A stretch of 47,018 bases of DNA from Bacillus gaemokensis. GTDB lineage: Bacteria; Bacillota; Bacilli; Bacillales; Bacillaceae_G. The notes below the pieces were generated by a model. It was not told the origin of the DNA. It searched no databases and saw only the letters and a program-made list of their open reading frames with translations. Shown in pieces: positions 40,640 to 47,018 of the stretch (within the stretch, counting starts at the first letter, position 1; every line of letters starts with the position of its first letter). Both the position numbers and the translations under genes were made by a program. The stretch covers positions 96,585 through 143,602 of the forward strand of contig NZ_LTAQ01000070.1 of NCBI RefSeq assembly GCF_001590835.1. Reading direction: 5' to 3'.

Positions 40640-42109
40640 TTACTCAGCTAATGTTTTTGTTTCTCTCATTACATCAACGAAATATCCCCAGTTATTAATA
40701 ACAGAAGAAATACTAATATGTTCATCCGGTGTATGAACATTAAAAATATCTGGTCCAAATGAGATTGCATCTAATTCAGGCATTTTTTGAACAAACACAC
40801 TACACTCAATACCAGCATGTACCGCAAAGATTTCAGCATCTTTGTTATATTTTTCTTTATGCACTTTTTCAAACAAATCACGAATCGGTGAATTTGGACT
40901 ATATGGCCACTCTGGATACTCAGATTCCTTCTCAAATTGTGCTCCAACTAATTCTGCAATATGCTTAATTTCATTGGTAATGTGCTGCTTTAGGCTACTT
41001 ACAGAGCTTCTTACTTCATTTCGTAATTTAATTTCATTATGTAATGTTTCAATAACACCTAAGTTTGTTGAACTTTCTACAAGTCCTTTAATGTCCATGC
41101 TCATACTTTGAATACCATTTGGAATTAAGAATAAAGAAGAAATAAGTTGTTTTTGTGTTTCTTTTGCAAATACCTTTTCTACTTTTTCTTCTACCTTCGT
41201 AAGAGAAACATGCACATCAGGATCTACAGCACGTAGCTCTTCTTGTAAAATACGTGTCCATGCAGCTACTTTTCCTTCTACCTTTTGTACATCATTTGCA
41301 GATAATAAGATTGTTGCTACACTTTCACGCGGAATCGCATTTGTTTTTAATCCACCATGAATTTCACTCATGTTAAATTGAACTTCATTCGATAAATCAT
41401 AAAGAACGCGCCCTAAAACTTTGTTGGCATTACCGCGTTGCTTATCAATTTCCATACCAGAATGGCCACCTTTTAGCCCTCCAACGTATAGACGATATGC
41501 AGCTAATTCACCAGGTGCTTCATCCCAAATAACAGAAATTGTTTCAACGGCTTTTGCGCCACCTGCACTGCTTACTAATAACTTATGATCTTCTTCAGAA
41601 TCAATATTAATAAATATTTTTCCATCAAAGTGCTTTGAATCAACAGCAAAAGCACCACCCATTGTTGTTTCTTCTTCTGTTGTAATGACAACTTCAAGAG
41701 CTGGATGAGGAATATCAGTTGAATCCAATAGTGCTAACGCATATGCAACTGCAATACCATTGTCCGCCCCTAAAGTCGTTTGCTTTGCATACAACATATC
41801 CCCAACAATTCGTAACCCGATTGGATCCTTTTCAAAATCGTGAACAGTTGCTTGGTTCTTTTCACACACCATGTCCATATGACCTTGAATAATAATTGCA
41901 GGAACATTTTCATAGCCAGAAGTTGCTTTCTTTTTAATAATTACGTTTAAAGCTTCATCTTGTACCACTTCTAAATTACGATCCTTTGCGAATTTTACTA
42001 AATAATCACTAATCTCTTTTTCATTTCCTGATCCTCTAGGAATCTTTGAAATTTCTGCAAAATGATAAAATACAGGGTGCTTTGTTAATTGTTCTAAATT
42101 AGAATACAT
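40640..42109 (-). CDS. pepD: Cytosolic aminoacyl-histidine dipeptidase PepD (M20C)
   Basis: A 489-residue zinc dipeptidase. QGHMDMVCEK (first metal His and Asp), LGADNGIAVAYAL (bridging Asp), TTEEETTMGGA (catalytic Glu and metal Glu), FINIDSEED (metal Asp) and HAGIECSVF (terminal ligand region) form the di-zinc site. A lid/dimerisation domain covers about 190-380. ATG 42109 is chosen, 7 bases after AAGGAGA; two earlier in-frame starts overlap that site. It has its own terminator and no operon partner, as expected for a housekeeping peptidase. Confidence 0.92.
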   Translation of the reverse strand: MYSNLEQLTKHPVFYHFAEISKIPRGSGNEKEISDYLVKFAKDRNLEVVQDEALNVIIKKKATSGYENVPAIIIQGHMDMVCEKNQATVHDFEKDPIGLRIVGDMLYAKQTTLGADNGIAVAYALALLDSTDIPHPALEVVITTEEETTMGGAFAVDSKHFDGKIFINIDSEEDHKLLVSSAGGAKAVETISVIWDEAPGELAAYRLYVGGLKGGHSGMEIDKQRGNANKVLGRVLYDLSNEVQFNMSEIHGGLKTNAIPRESVATILLSANDVQKVEGKVAAWTRILQEELRAVDPDVHVSLTKVEEKVEKVFAKETQKQLISSLFLIPNGIQSMSMDIKGLVESSTNLGVIETLHNEIKLRNEVRSSVSSLKQHITNEIKHIAELVGAQFEKESEYPEWPYSPNSPIRDLFEKVHKEKYNKDAEIFAVHAGIECSVFVQKMPELDAISFGPDIFNVHTPDEHISISSVINNWGYFVDVMRETKTLAE

Positions 42110-42426
42110 TTTCATTCTCCTTTCATACTTGTAATCCAACTTTCTTATGTAATAAAAAAGGACTCTCTAATAACATTATATCATGTTTAAATCTTTGACT
42201 TTTATTTTAGTTTTTTCTGCTCTTGTGTATGCTACAAAAATTGTACTAACATTCAAATATTACTCTACTAATCAATAAGAATATTCGATATTATATAAAC
42301 ATTAGATTTCTTATGGCGATTTTTACCTTTATATTGTTTAATAAAAACAATTTCTTATATATTGTTTGAAAACGAAATAAAAAAATTGGTGGAAAATTAA
42401 CTTTCTAAGACAGGAGTATATTTATA
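42110..42426. other. Intergenic stretch, no gene seen
   Basis: A 317-base A/T-rich gap between pepD (minus) and the small membrane protein pair (plus). I see no gene, terminator or strong promoter beyond generic A/T-rich sequence; both transcription units should start within it. Confidence 0.4.
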
Positions 42427-42701
42427 TTGAATAAACAACAGAATTCTAATAAAAAAAAGAAAGTTTTTTTGACAATACAATATTGCCTATCATCACTATT
42501 CTTTCGAGTGCGATTCTAGCATTATACAAGGGATTAGAATTTCTTTCAAAGTATTTACTACTTTTAATTTTAGTTGTCCTTGTTCTTGCTTCAGTATACC
42601 TATTATTTATGAAAGAAATTGGAGCTGCTACTATTGGATTTGTTTTTACAGCTCTTGGATACTACATGTATAAAATTATTTTCAAACAAAAAAAGAAATA
42701 G
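42427..42701 (+). pseudogene. Small two-helix membrane protein, copy 1, frameshifted at a T-run
   Basis: TTG 42427 (AGGAG upstream) opens MNKQQNSNKKKKVF; after seven T at 42464-42470 the sense moves to another frame that reads FDNTILPIITILSSAILALY, KGLEFLSKYLLLLILVVLVL and ends KIIFKQKKK. One extra T would join the two parts into a protein of about 90 residues with two to three transmembrane helices. The family is not known. The next gene (42773-43032) is a related copy with the same type of defect. Confidence 0.6.
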
Positions 42702-42772
42702 TATATCTTACTAGCGTTAAATTTTTAGTTATTCGGGGTTAATTGCACTAAAGAAATTGGAGTAACACTATT

Positions 42773-43032
42773 TTGAAAAAAAACCAATATCAGTTTTTTA
42801 TTAAAAGAGGAGTCCCCCTAATCATCGGTGAGATTATCTCTATCTTCGTTATTCTATATGCAATATTAGAGTTTTTAGTAAAATATTTGTTATTTTATTA
42901 ATCCCTGTTTCAATATTCCTTATAATTGCTTGTATATATCTCAAGGAATACGAAGGTATGATTGGTGACTTATTATCCTTAGTATTATCATTGCTGCTAT
43001 ATTTTTTATTTTTCAGAAAGAATAAAAGCTAA
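42773..43032 (+). pseudogene. Small two-helix membrane protein, copy 2, frameshifted at a T-run
   Basis: TTG 42773 (TTGGAG upstream) opens MKKNQYQFFIKRGVPLIIGE and reads to LEFLVKYLLFY, where TAA at 42899 ends it after 42 residues. Adding one T in TTTT at 42893-42896 continues the frame as FLLIPVSIFLIIACIYLKEY ... LLSLVLSLLLYFLFFRKNKS and stops at 43030. The result aligns to copy 1 (LEFLxKYLLxL, then two hydrophobic stretches and a basic end). Duplicate small membrane proteins next to a toxin locus may be immunity-like, but this is only a guess. Confidence 0.55.
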
Positions 43033-43054
43033 CCTCATTATAAGGTTAGCTTTT
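43024..43054 (+). terminator. Terminator of the small membrane protein pair
   Basis: A 12-bp perfect stem AAAAGCTAACCT / AGGTTAGCTTTT that includes the stop codon of copy 2 and is followed by T. Confidence 0.8.
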
Positions 43055-43127
43055 TGCAGATTATAATTGCACTAATTTAGTGTATCGATCAATTTTCCAA
43101 ACAAAAAAGCGATACTTTTTATGTATT

Positions 43128-43167
43128 AAGTTAAAAGAGAATGCTTTTACGCATTCTCTTTTAACTT
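43128..43167 (-). terminator. Terminator overlapping the end of the 58-residue ORF
   Basis: A 17-bp perfect stem AAGTTAAAAGAGAATGC / GCATTCTCTTTTAACTT with a 6-base loop; the stop codon of the minus-strand ORF (43147-43149) lies in the loop. Strong terminator of the spoIIS locus. Confidence 0.8.
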
Positions 43168-43323
43168 AGTTCTTTTTATATACTTAGATGGTGAGTTCTC
43201 CATCAATTTTTCTAATCGATTTATATTTTGAGTCAATGCACCCTTCACAAGAGAGAAATCTGTATTGGGTTCTTCTTTCTTTTCCTTGAAAAAAGAAAAC
43301 TTTTGTTGCTTTATTTCTTGCAT
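43147..43323 (-). CDS. Candidate SpoIISB/C-type antitoxin 2 (58 residues)
   Basis: Starts MQEIKQQKFSFFKEKKEEPN and continues TDFSLVKGALTQNINRLEKL, ending basic (KYIKRTKLKENA). GGGGGAGAAGAA precedes ATG 43323; an in-frame start 25 codons upstream lacks a ribosome site. It shares TDFSL[V/I]KG and a following amphipathic helix with the ORF at 43401. Its size and basic character are those of the SpoIISB antitoxin (56 residues in B. subtilis), which wraps the SpoIISA toxin domain. Role inferred from position behind spoIISA and from this similarity of size. Confidence 0.55.
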   Translation of the reverse strand: MQEIKQQKFSFFKEKKEEPNTDFSLVKGALTQNINRLEKLMENSPSKYIKRTKLKENA

Positions 43324-43400
43324 TTCTTCTCCCCCTTTTGCAAAAAAGATACAAACTTTATCTATCTTTATTATATCGTAAATATGGACAAGAATCACTT

Positions 43401-43529
43401 TTATCCTTTTCTTTTTAATTCCTCTTCTAAATCTTCTACTTGCTGCATTGTATCTCCTTTTATTAAAGAGAAATCTGTTGTATCCTCAGCTTCTTCTTTA
43501 AAAAATTCATTATTATATTCTTTTTCCAC
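43401..43529 (-). CDS. Candidate SpoIISB/C-type antitoxin 1 (42 residues)
   Basis: GTG 43529 (AGAGGTGAT upstream) opens MEKEYNNEFFKEEAEDTTDF, then SLIKGDTMQQVEDLEEELKR KG. It begins 102 bases after the spoIISA stop and 77 bases before the next small ORF. It shares the TDFSL[V/I]KG motif with that ORF but is acidic at its N-terminus. B. subtilis has two antitoxins (SpoIISB and SpoIISC) behind the toxin, which matches this order, but sequence similarity to those is weak by eye. Confidence 0.5.
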   Translation of the reverse strand: MEKEYNNEFFKEEAEDTTDFSLIKGDTMQQVEDLEEELKRKG

Positions 43530-43607
43530 TACTATCACCTCTACGTGCTAGTGTAGGGATGATTGTCCAATTTTATTCAACTTTGTTCTATTTTATGTAT
43601 AAAGGAA

Positions 43608-43633
43608 AAGGACAGAATTTAGATTCTGTCCTT
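43608..43633 (-). terminator. Hairpin between spoIISA and the small ORFs
   Basis: A perfect 11-bp stem AAGGACAGAAT / ATTCTGTCCTT with a 4-base loop covers the spoIISA stop codon and is followed on the minus strand by TTCCTTT. It should terminate or process toxin mRNA before the small ORFs. Confidence 0.7.
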
Positions 43634-44372
43634 ACTTATTAAAATAACTATGATGAATTGTCAAGTTATATACATTTTCAAAGTCACGATCTTGAAGATT
43701 ATTCTTTTGTCCATCAATAATAATATAAACATCTTTCACTATTTTTGCTGGTATAATGCCCACATTTTCTACTTGCACGGCTTTTTGTTCATTTAATTGT
43801 TCTATATGTTCTAAAGATATGGTAATACTAAATTGAGAGCGAACACCGCGAAAATTTGTATTTAATTCATCAGCAGTGGCAAATACAATGATTTTCGCTC
43901 CAATTTTTTCTGCATACGTATCAAGAAATGCATTTAAGCTTTGTGCATACTCAGCCTCTGTTCGCCAATCCATTGTACCAAATGCCGCTGGATTTACATT
44001 TTGAATTATTGTTGTGTAAATCTCACCTCGTGCTTTCGAAGCAATAAGTGATCGCTTAATCGATTGAACTGTCTTTCCGATATCATTAAACTTTGCACCC
44101 CATATTTCAGAAATGTTTGGAGTTAAAATAAATGCAATATCGACAAATATAACCATCGCAACGAACATTAAAATATTTTTCCAGAGGGTCAAATCAATTC
44201 CTTTCATCATGAAATAAATTGCGACTGATGTAATAAACACACCATACCATGTTTTTCGAATAAGTTGCTTTTTCTCTTCATATAGTTCTTCGTTTTTCCA
44301 ATAAAAGAAAATAAGAAACAAAAAGACTAAAACAAGAAGAAATAAACCAATTCGAATGTTAGATTCAGTCAC
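43632..44372 (-). CDS. spoIISA: SpoIISA-family membrane toxin
   Basis: A 246-residue protein. Three N-terminal transmembrane segments (about 8-24, 43-57, 67-86) are followed by a cytosolic domain (about 95-246) with [59 protein letters not shown] and [14 protein letters not shown]. These match the B. cereus SpoIISA toxin as I recall it. SpoIISA kills by damaging the membrane during sporulation or stress and is neutralised by small SpoIISB/C antitoxins. GTG 44372 with GGAGGG 8 bases upstream. Two small ORFs follow on the same strand. Confidence 0.9.
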   Translation of the reverse strand: MTESNIRIGLFLLVLVFLFLIFFYWKNEELYEEKKQLIRKTWYGVFITSVAIYFMMKGIDLTLWKNILMFVAMVIFVDIAFILTPNISEIWGAKFNDIGKTVQSIKRSLIASKARGEIYTTIIQNVNPAAFGTMDWRTEAEYAQSLNAFLDTYAEKIGAKIIVFATADELNTNFRGVRSQFSITISLEHIEQLNEQKAVQVENVGIIPAKIVKDVYIIIDGQKNNLQDRDFENVYNLTIHHSYFNK

Positions 44373-44565
44373 TTACATCACCCTCCATTCAAAAACATCT
44401 CACGATTCATTACATGCTCAATTCTCACTCATTATGACAAAAGACATGGACAACCTTCTAAAGTTAGCTATATTGCATATACATAGAAGGAAGCCACATC
44501 TTTTATAATGAATCTACATTGTATATGTAGACAAGCATACATTTCAAATTTTCAAAAATATTTTT

Positions 44566-45303
44566 TTATAACGACATATGTTTCGGAATAATCCCTTCAG
44601 GTACTTCACCATCCATACTTAAATAGTAATGACGAATTGGTTGTAGATTTTCATCTAATTCATATACGAGCGGGATACTTGTTGGAATATTTAATGACGC
44701 TACACCATCGTTCGATAGATTATCTAAATATTTCACAAGTGAACGTATTGTATTACCATGTGATGAGATGATTACTTTTTGACCAGATTGTAACGTTGGT
44801 ACAATTTCCTCATGCCAAAAGCCCAGCACTCTCTTTTCTGTATCTTCTAGACATTCTGTAAGTGGGAACTCTCCTTTTTCCAACAACTTATAACGTGGGG
44901 CAGATGATTCATACCTTGGATCATCTTCGGTAAGAGATGGCGGTCTCACGTCTGTACTTCTTCTCCAAATATGAACTTGTTCATCTCCATACTTCTTTGC
45001 TGTTTCTTCTTTATTTAGCCCTTGTAATGCTCCATAATGCCTCTCGTTTAACTTCCAAGACTTATGTACAGGAACCCAAGCAAGATCCATTTCATGAAGA
45101 ATAATCCATAATGTTCGAATTGCTCGTTTTAATACAGATGTGTACGCCACATCAAACGTATATCCATTATTCTTTAAAATTGTACCTGCTTCCCTTGCTT
45201 CGCTTAATCCATTTTTTGATAAGTCTACATCTGTCCATCCTGTAAACCTGTTTTCAAGATTCCATACACTTTGTCCGTGACGAATGAGTACAAATTTTAT
45301 CAT
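44566..45303 (-). CDS. gpmA: 2,3-bisphosphoglycerate-dependent phosphoglycerate mutase
   Basis: A 245-residue glycolytic enzyme converting 3- to 2-phosphoglycerate. [19 protein letters not shown] contains the phosphorylated His 9, [14 protein letters not shown] the substrate loop, and [16 protein letters not shown] the second His. ATG 45303 follows AAAGGGG; a longer in-frame start has no ribosome site. Bacilli usually also have the cofactor-independent form, so this may be a secondary enzyme. A 54-nt inverted repeat lies in its leader. Confidence 0.95.
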   Translation of the reverse strand: MIKFVLIRHGQSVWNLENRFTGWTDVDLSKNGLSEAREAGTILKNNGYTFDVAYTSVLKRAIRTLWIILHEMDLAWVPVHKSWKLNERHYGALQGLNKEETAKKYGDEQVHIWRRSTDVRPPSLTEDDPRYESSAPRYKLLEKGEFPLTECLEDTEKRVLGFWHEEIVPTLQSGQKVIISSHGNTIRSLVKYLDNLSNDGVASLNIPTSIPLVYELDENLQPIRHYYLSMDGEVPEGIIPKHMSL

Positions 45304-45376
45304 AATAATCCCCTTTCGGAAATGAAAATTTGATTTTTCAATACGTACACGTAATAAAGTATCTGGCAATGTAATT

Positions 45377-45430
45377 TTTTATCCATTTATTCTATGATTC
45401 ATCCATAGTTGCCAAAATAAATGGATAAAA
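45377..45430. repeat. 15-bp perfect inverted repeat with nested hairpin in the gpmA leader
   Basis: TTTTATCCATTTATT (45377-45391) and AATAAATGGATAAAA (45416-45430) are exact complements. Inside the loop CTATG and CATAG form a second small stem. It lies 74 bases upstream of gpmA and downstream of marR. No T-run follows on the minus strand, so it is less like a terminator and more like a leader structure or operator. Confidence 0.75.
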
Positions 45431-45470
45431 TAAGTTGTATTTCAAACGCTAAAAACAGATAAATAACAGA

Positions 45471-45489
45471 TAAATGAATCATTCATTTA
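45471..45489. repeat. Perfect palindrome at the end of the marR gene
   Basis: TAAATGAAT, C, ATTCATTTA form a 19-base palindrome that includes the marR stop codon. It could be a weak terminator or a MarR-type operator controlling gpmA. Confidence 0.5.
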
Positions 45490-45969
45490 TTTTTGATCAA
45501 CCAGTTCTTCTCGCTTAGATAACCATGCATCAAATCCTAAACGACTATTCGCTAGCTCAGTCATAACTTGATGCCAATTTTCTTCACATGTTTCACCAAA
45601 TTTTGAAAAAATACTGCCCATTTGTTTTCTTTGAACATCGCTCAGTTTTTTCTCTAGTGCTGCTCCTTCTTGCGATAGAACAAGCTGTTTTACACGACGA
45701 TCATGTTCTGCCTCATTACTTTCAATCAGCCCCTTTTCAAGAAGTTGACGAAGTGGTCCATGAAGCGCTTGTTTACTTATCTCTAATAGAGATAATAATT
45801 CATTTATACTGAGCCCTGGAAATCGAGCAATAAAAAATAAAATTCGATGGTGCACTCGCTGTATCCCATATTCTTTTATAATTTCATCTGGTTTTTCTGT
45901 AAATGTTTTATATGCAAAATAAAACAATGCGAGTGCCTGATTCATTTGTTCTTCTTTATGTTGTGTCAT
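45487..45969 (-). CDS. MarR-family transcriptional regulator
   Basis: A 160-residue winged-helix regulator. Helices at 30-60 lead to LSINELLSLLEISKQALHGP, the recognition helix, then LLEKGLIESNEAEHDRRVKQLVLS, the beta wing with the conserved DxRxK-like Arg. It lies upstream of gpmA on the same strand, separated by structured DNA. MarR proteins respond to phenolic or oxidative signals; the target here is unknown. Confidence 0.87.
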   Translation of the reverse strand: MTQHKEEQMNQALALFYFAYKTFTEKPDEIIKEYGIQRVHHRILFFIARFPGLSINELLSLLEISKQALHGPLRQLLEKGLIESNEAEHDRRVKQLVLSQEGAALEKKLSDVQRKQMGSIFSKFGETCEENWHQVMTELANSRLGFDAWLSKREELVDQK

Positions 45970-46050
45970 CTACTTTCCCCCTGTATGTAAATTATACCAC
46001 AATTTATCTTTAAAATATTAGGTCATCTTTTCATGCTTTGATTCCCCACG

Positions 46051-46077
46051 TGTCCTTTTTATAAAATGAAAAGGACA
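46051..46077. terminator. Hairpin upstream of marR
   Basis: A 9-bp stem TGTCCTTTT / AAAAGGACA in the gap between marR (minus) and the small gene at 46214 (plus). With T on both strands it may act as a terminator; GTCCT appears again at 46122-46126. Confidence 0.45.
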
Positions 46078-46213
46078 CCAGTCATAGTGAAGTAAATTGG
46101 CTATCACTCTAATGATTTTGTGTCCTCTCATTTTCTAGCTCGACTATATTCAAAGGATTATTTTGTTCGAATTTTGGATAGGTGTTAATATTCTTCATAT
46201 AGGAGGTGTATTG

Positions 46214-46318
46214 ATGAAAAATTTATGGCCAAAGGTTTTTCTAGGTGTTCTCATAGGAGCTGCTCTTTTAATAATTTTATATTTTGTTGGTGTGTCACTT
46301 TTTTGGAATCAGCCCTAA
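46214..46318 (+). CDS. Small single-span membrane protein (34 residues)
   Basis: ATG 46214 reads MKNLWPKVFLGVLIGAALLI and ILYFVGVSLFWNQP. AGGAGGTG lies 5 bases upstream, an ideal site. One transmembrane helix (about 8-28) with a basic N-terminus. No family assigned; small Bacillus membrane peptides of this type are often sporulation or stress products. Confidence 0.6.
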   Translation: MKNLWPKVFLGVLIGAALLIILYFVGVSLFWNQP

Positions 46319-46472
46319 ATTAAAAGCATTTTAATTTATAACTATTAAGTATTTAACCCAACAATAAATTGTCAGTATGATTATTCAATATATACATCAA
46401 TACTGTAGATACAATAATCTTTCTCCACTCCCCCTTGGAGAGCCGAGCAGTTAGCTTTTGCTAGTTGCTCTT

Positions 46473-46676
46473 TTATGCTTCTTCGTACTGCAACTTCACT
46501 TGGTAATCGCTGACCTTTTTCCCTTCTTCCCAAACCTCTATGAATCCATCAACAAAAGCGTTTTCTTCATCAAATGCTTTCTCTACACTTTTTAATGCAT
46601 GATTGTAGTTCACTCCTGCATATGTCACCTGTACTGACTCTTCAAGATAAACAATCGCTATAAATGTGTGATTCAT
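46473..46676 (-). CDS. Small hypothetical protein (67 residues)
   Basis: Reads MNHTFIAIVYLEESVQVTYA and ends SDYQVKLQYEEA; mixed beta and helix, acidic, cytosolic. ATG 46676 is preferred because AGAGGA directly abuts the ATG two codons earlier and is at good spacing for this one. An imperfect hairpin GAGCAGTTAGC / GCTAGTTGCTC lies just downstream (about 46445-46472). Family not recognised. Confidence 0.55.
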   Translation of the reverse strand: MNHTFIAIVYLEESVQVTYAGVNYNHALKSVEKAFDEENAFVDGFIEVWEEGKKVSDYQVKLQYEEA

Positions 46677-46781
46677 ATCCATTCCTCTTTTCTACAAAAT
46701 GAGATTTTTGTTCGATTTTCTTTTTATATAGCAGTAACATCCATCTCCTTTCTCATCAACCAAAAATCTACTCATATTCCC

Positions 46782-46832
46782 TTCATATTGCGCATCTATT
46801 AAGTACGATTAGAACTTTTTGGAGGTGAACAT
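46782..46832 (+). promoter_or_regulatory. SigK-like promoter and leader of the BclA-like gene
   Basis: CATCTATTA (46793-46801) lies 40 bases before the ATG and fits the sigma-K -10 CATAnnnTA except at one base. The block through TTTTTGGAGGTGAA aligns without gaps to the leader of the exosporium gene at 17463. Confidence 0.5.
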
Positions 46833-47018
46833 ATGTCAAAGGAAGATGAACTGAATTCACCTGAAATTTTATATAGCGCTGCATTAGATCCAAGTTTAAT
46901 TGGTCCCACATTACCAATTATTCTACCATTCACATTTCCTACTGGCATAACTGGTTTTACTGGTTTTACCGGTCCTACTGGGCCTACTGGCATAACTGGT
47001 GTCACCGGTCCTACTGGG
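46833..47018 (+). CDS. BclA-like collagen-repeat exosporium glycoprotein, N-terminal part (partial)
   Basis: The visible 62 codons give a short head ([17 protein letters not shown]), the exosporium leader [20 protein letters not shown] and the start of a collagen-like region, [16 protein letters not shown] and on, open at the right edge. BclA-family proteins form the hair-like nap of B. cereus group spores: the leader attaches to the basal layer, GXT repeats form a glycosylated triple helix, and a C-terminal globular domain trimerises. Only the first two parts are visible. GGAGGTGAA is 5 bases before the ATG. Confidence 0.9.
   Translation, partial: MSKEDELNSPEILYSAALDPSLIGPTLPIILPFTFPTGITGFTGFTGPTGPTGITGVTGPTG

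Noticed and set aside
40464-40640. PlcR box upstream of the secreted protease
   Set aside because: No TATGNANNNNTNCATA match was found in the gap.
46799-47005. Minus-strand frame rich in MPVGPVGPV
   Set aside because: It is the antisense of the collagen-like GXT repeats of the BclA-like gene.
1-47018. tRNA, rRNA, riboswitch or CRISPR array anywhere in the window
   Set aside because: No cloverleaf, rRNA core, T-box or known riboswitch motif, and no regularly spaced direct repeats were seen.

Overview
The window looks like a chromosomal segment of a Bacillus cereus group bacterium. The evidence is low GC, strong GGAGG-type ribosome sites, and several group-typical genes: two proteins with exosporium leader sequences (one at the right edge running into collagen-like GXT repeats), a SpoIISA toxin closely matching the B. 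cereus form as I recall it, an AA10 chitin-active monooxygenase, and a mother-cell yng-type leucine catabolism operon. All names come from reading motifs; no database was searched.

Layout. 1-152 is the left end of an IS3-type insertion sequence. 247-1626 is a divergent HxlR regulator/dehydrogenase pair in which hxlR carries a premature stop. 1756-6407 holds an incomplete nonulosonic (sialic-like) acid module: SDR and aldo/keto reductase on minus, NeuB-type synthase and SDR on plus, separated by 1.15 kb of decayed DNA. 6.4-7.4 kb is gene debris and hairpins. 7392-10562 encodes a 1056-residue UvrA-like double ATPase with a zinc-rich C-terminal extension. 10.9-14.5 kb mixes intact small enzymes (SRPBCC, NAD(P)-binding, MTA/SAH nucleosidase) with broken genes (AHSA1, GNAT, alpha/beta hydrolase, DUF3885, HD hydrolase). 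14693-16535 is a VanRS-like two-component system and 18381-19394 a D,D-carboxypeptidase-like protein; a truncated exosporium-leader/beta-propeller gene lies between them.

19.5-22.8 kb carries small enzymes and an ArsR regulator divergent from a flavin reductase. 23216-23653 is a His/Cys-rich probable spore surface protein. 23814-31814 is a seven-gene minus-strand operon (acyl-CoA dehydrogenase, biotin carboxylase, biotin carrier, HMG-CoA lyase, enoyl-CoA hydratase, carboxyltransferase, acyl-CoA ligase) that together would take isovaleryl-CoA to acetoacetyl-CoA plus acetyl-CoA. 32028-35421 is a four-gene operon (ABC ATPase, permease, TetR, DUF523/DUF1722) with a palindromic operator over its promoter.

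35.8-42.1 kb has a metallophosphoesterase, the LPMO, a secreted papain-like protease with a secreted partner, and dipeptidase PepD. 42.4-44.4 kb has two tandem frameshifted small membrane proteins facing a spoIISA toxin locus with two small related downstream ORFs. The window ends with gpmA, a MarR regulator, two small proteins and the start of a BclA-like exosporium protein.

Most notable points: the spoIISA locus with two TDFSL[V/I]KG-containing candidate antitoxins; the UvrA-like protein with extra zinc modules; the nearly identical promoter/leader block shared by two exosporium genes 29 kb apart; an HD gene frameshifted inside a 37-nt near-perfect palindrome; three separate one-base deletions in T-runs; and a carboxypeptidase whose KTG box reads QTS.
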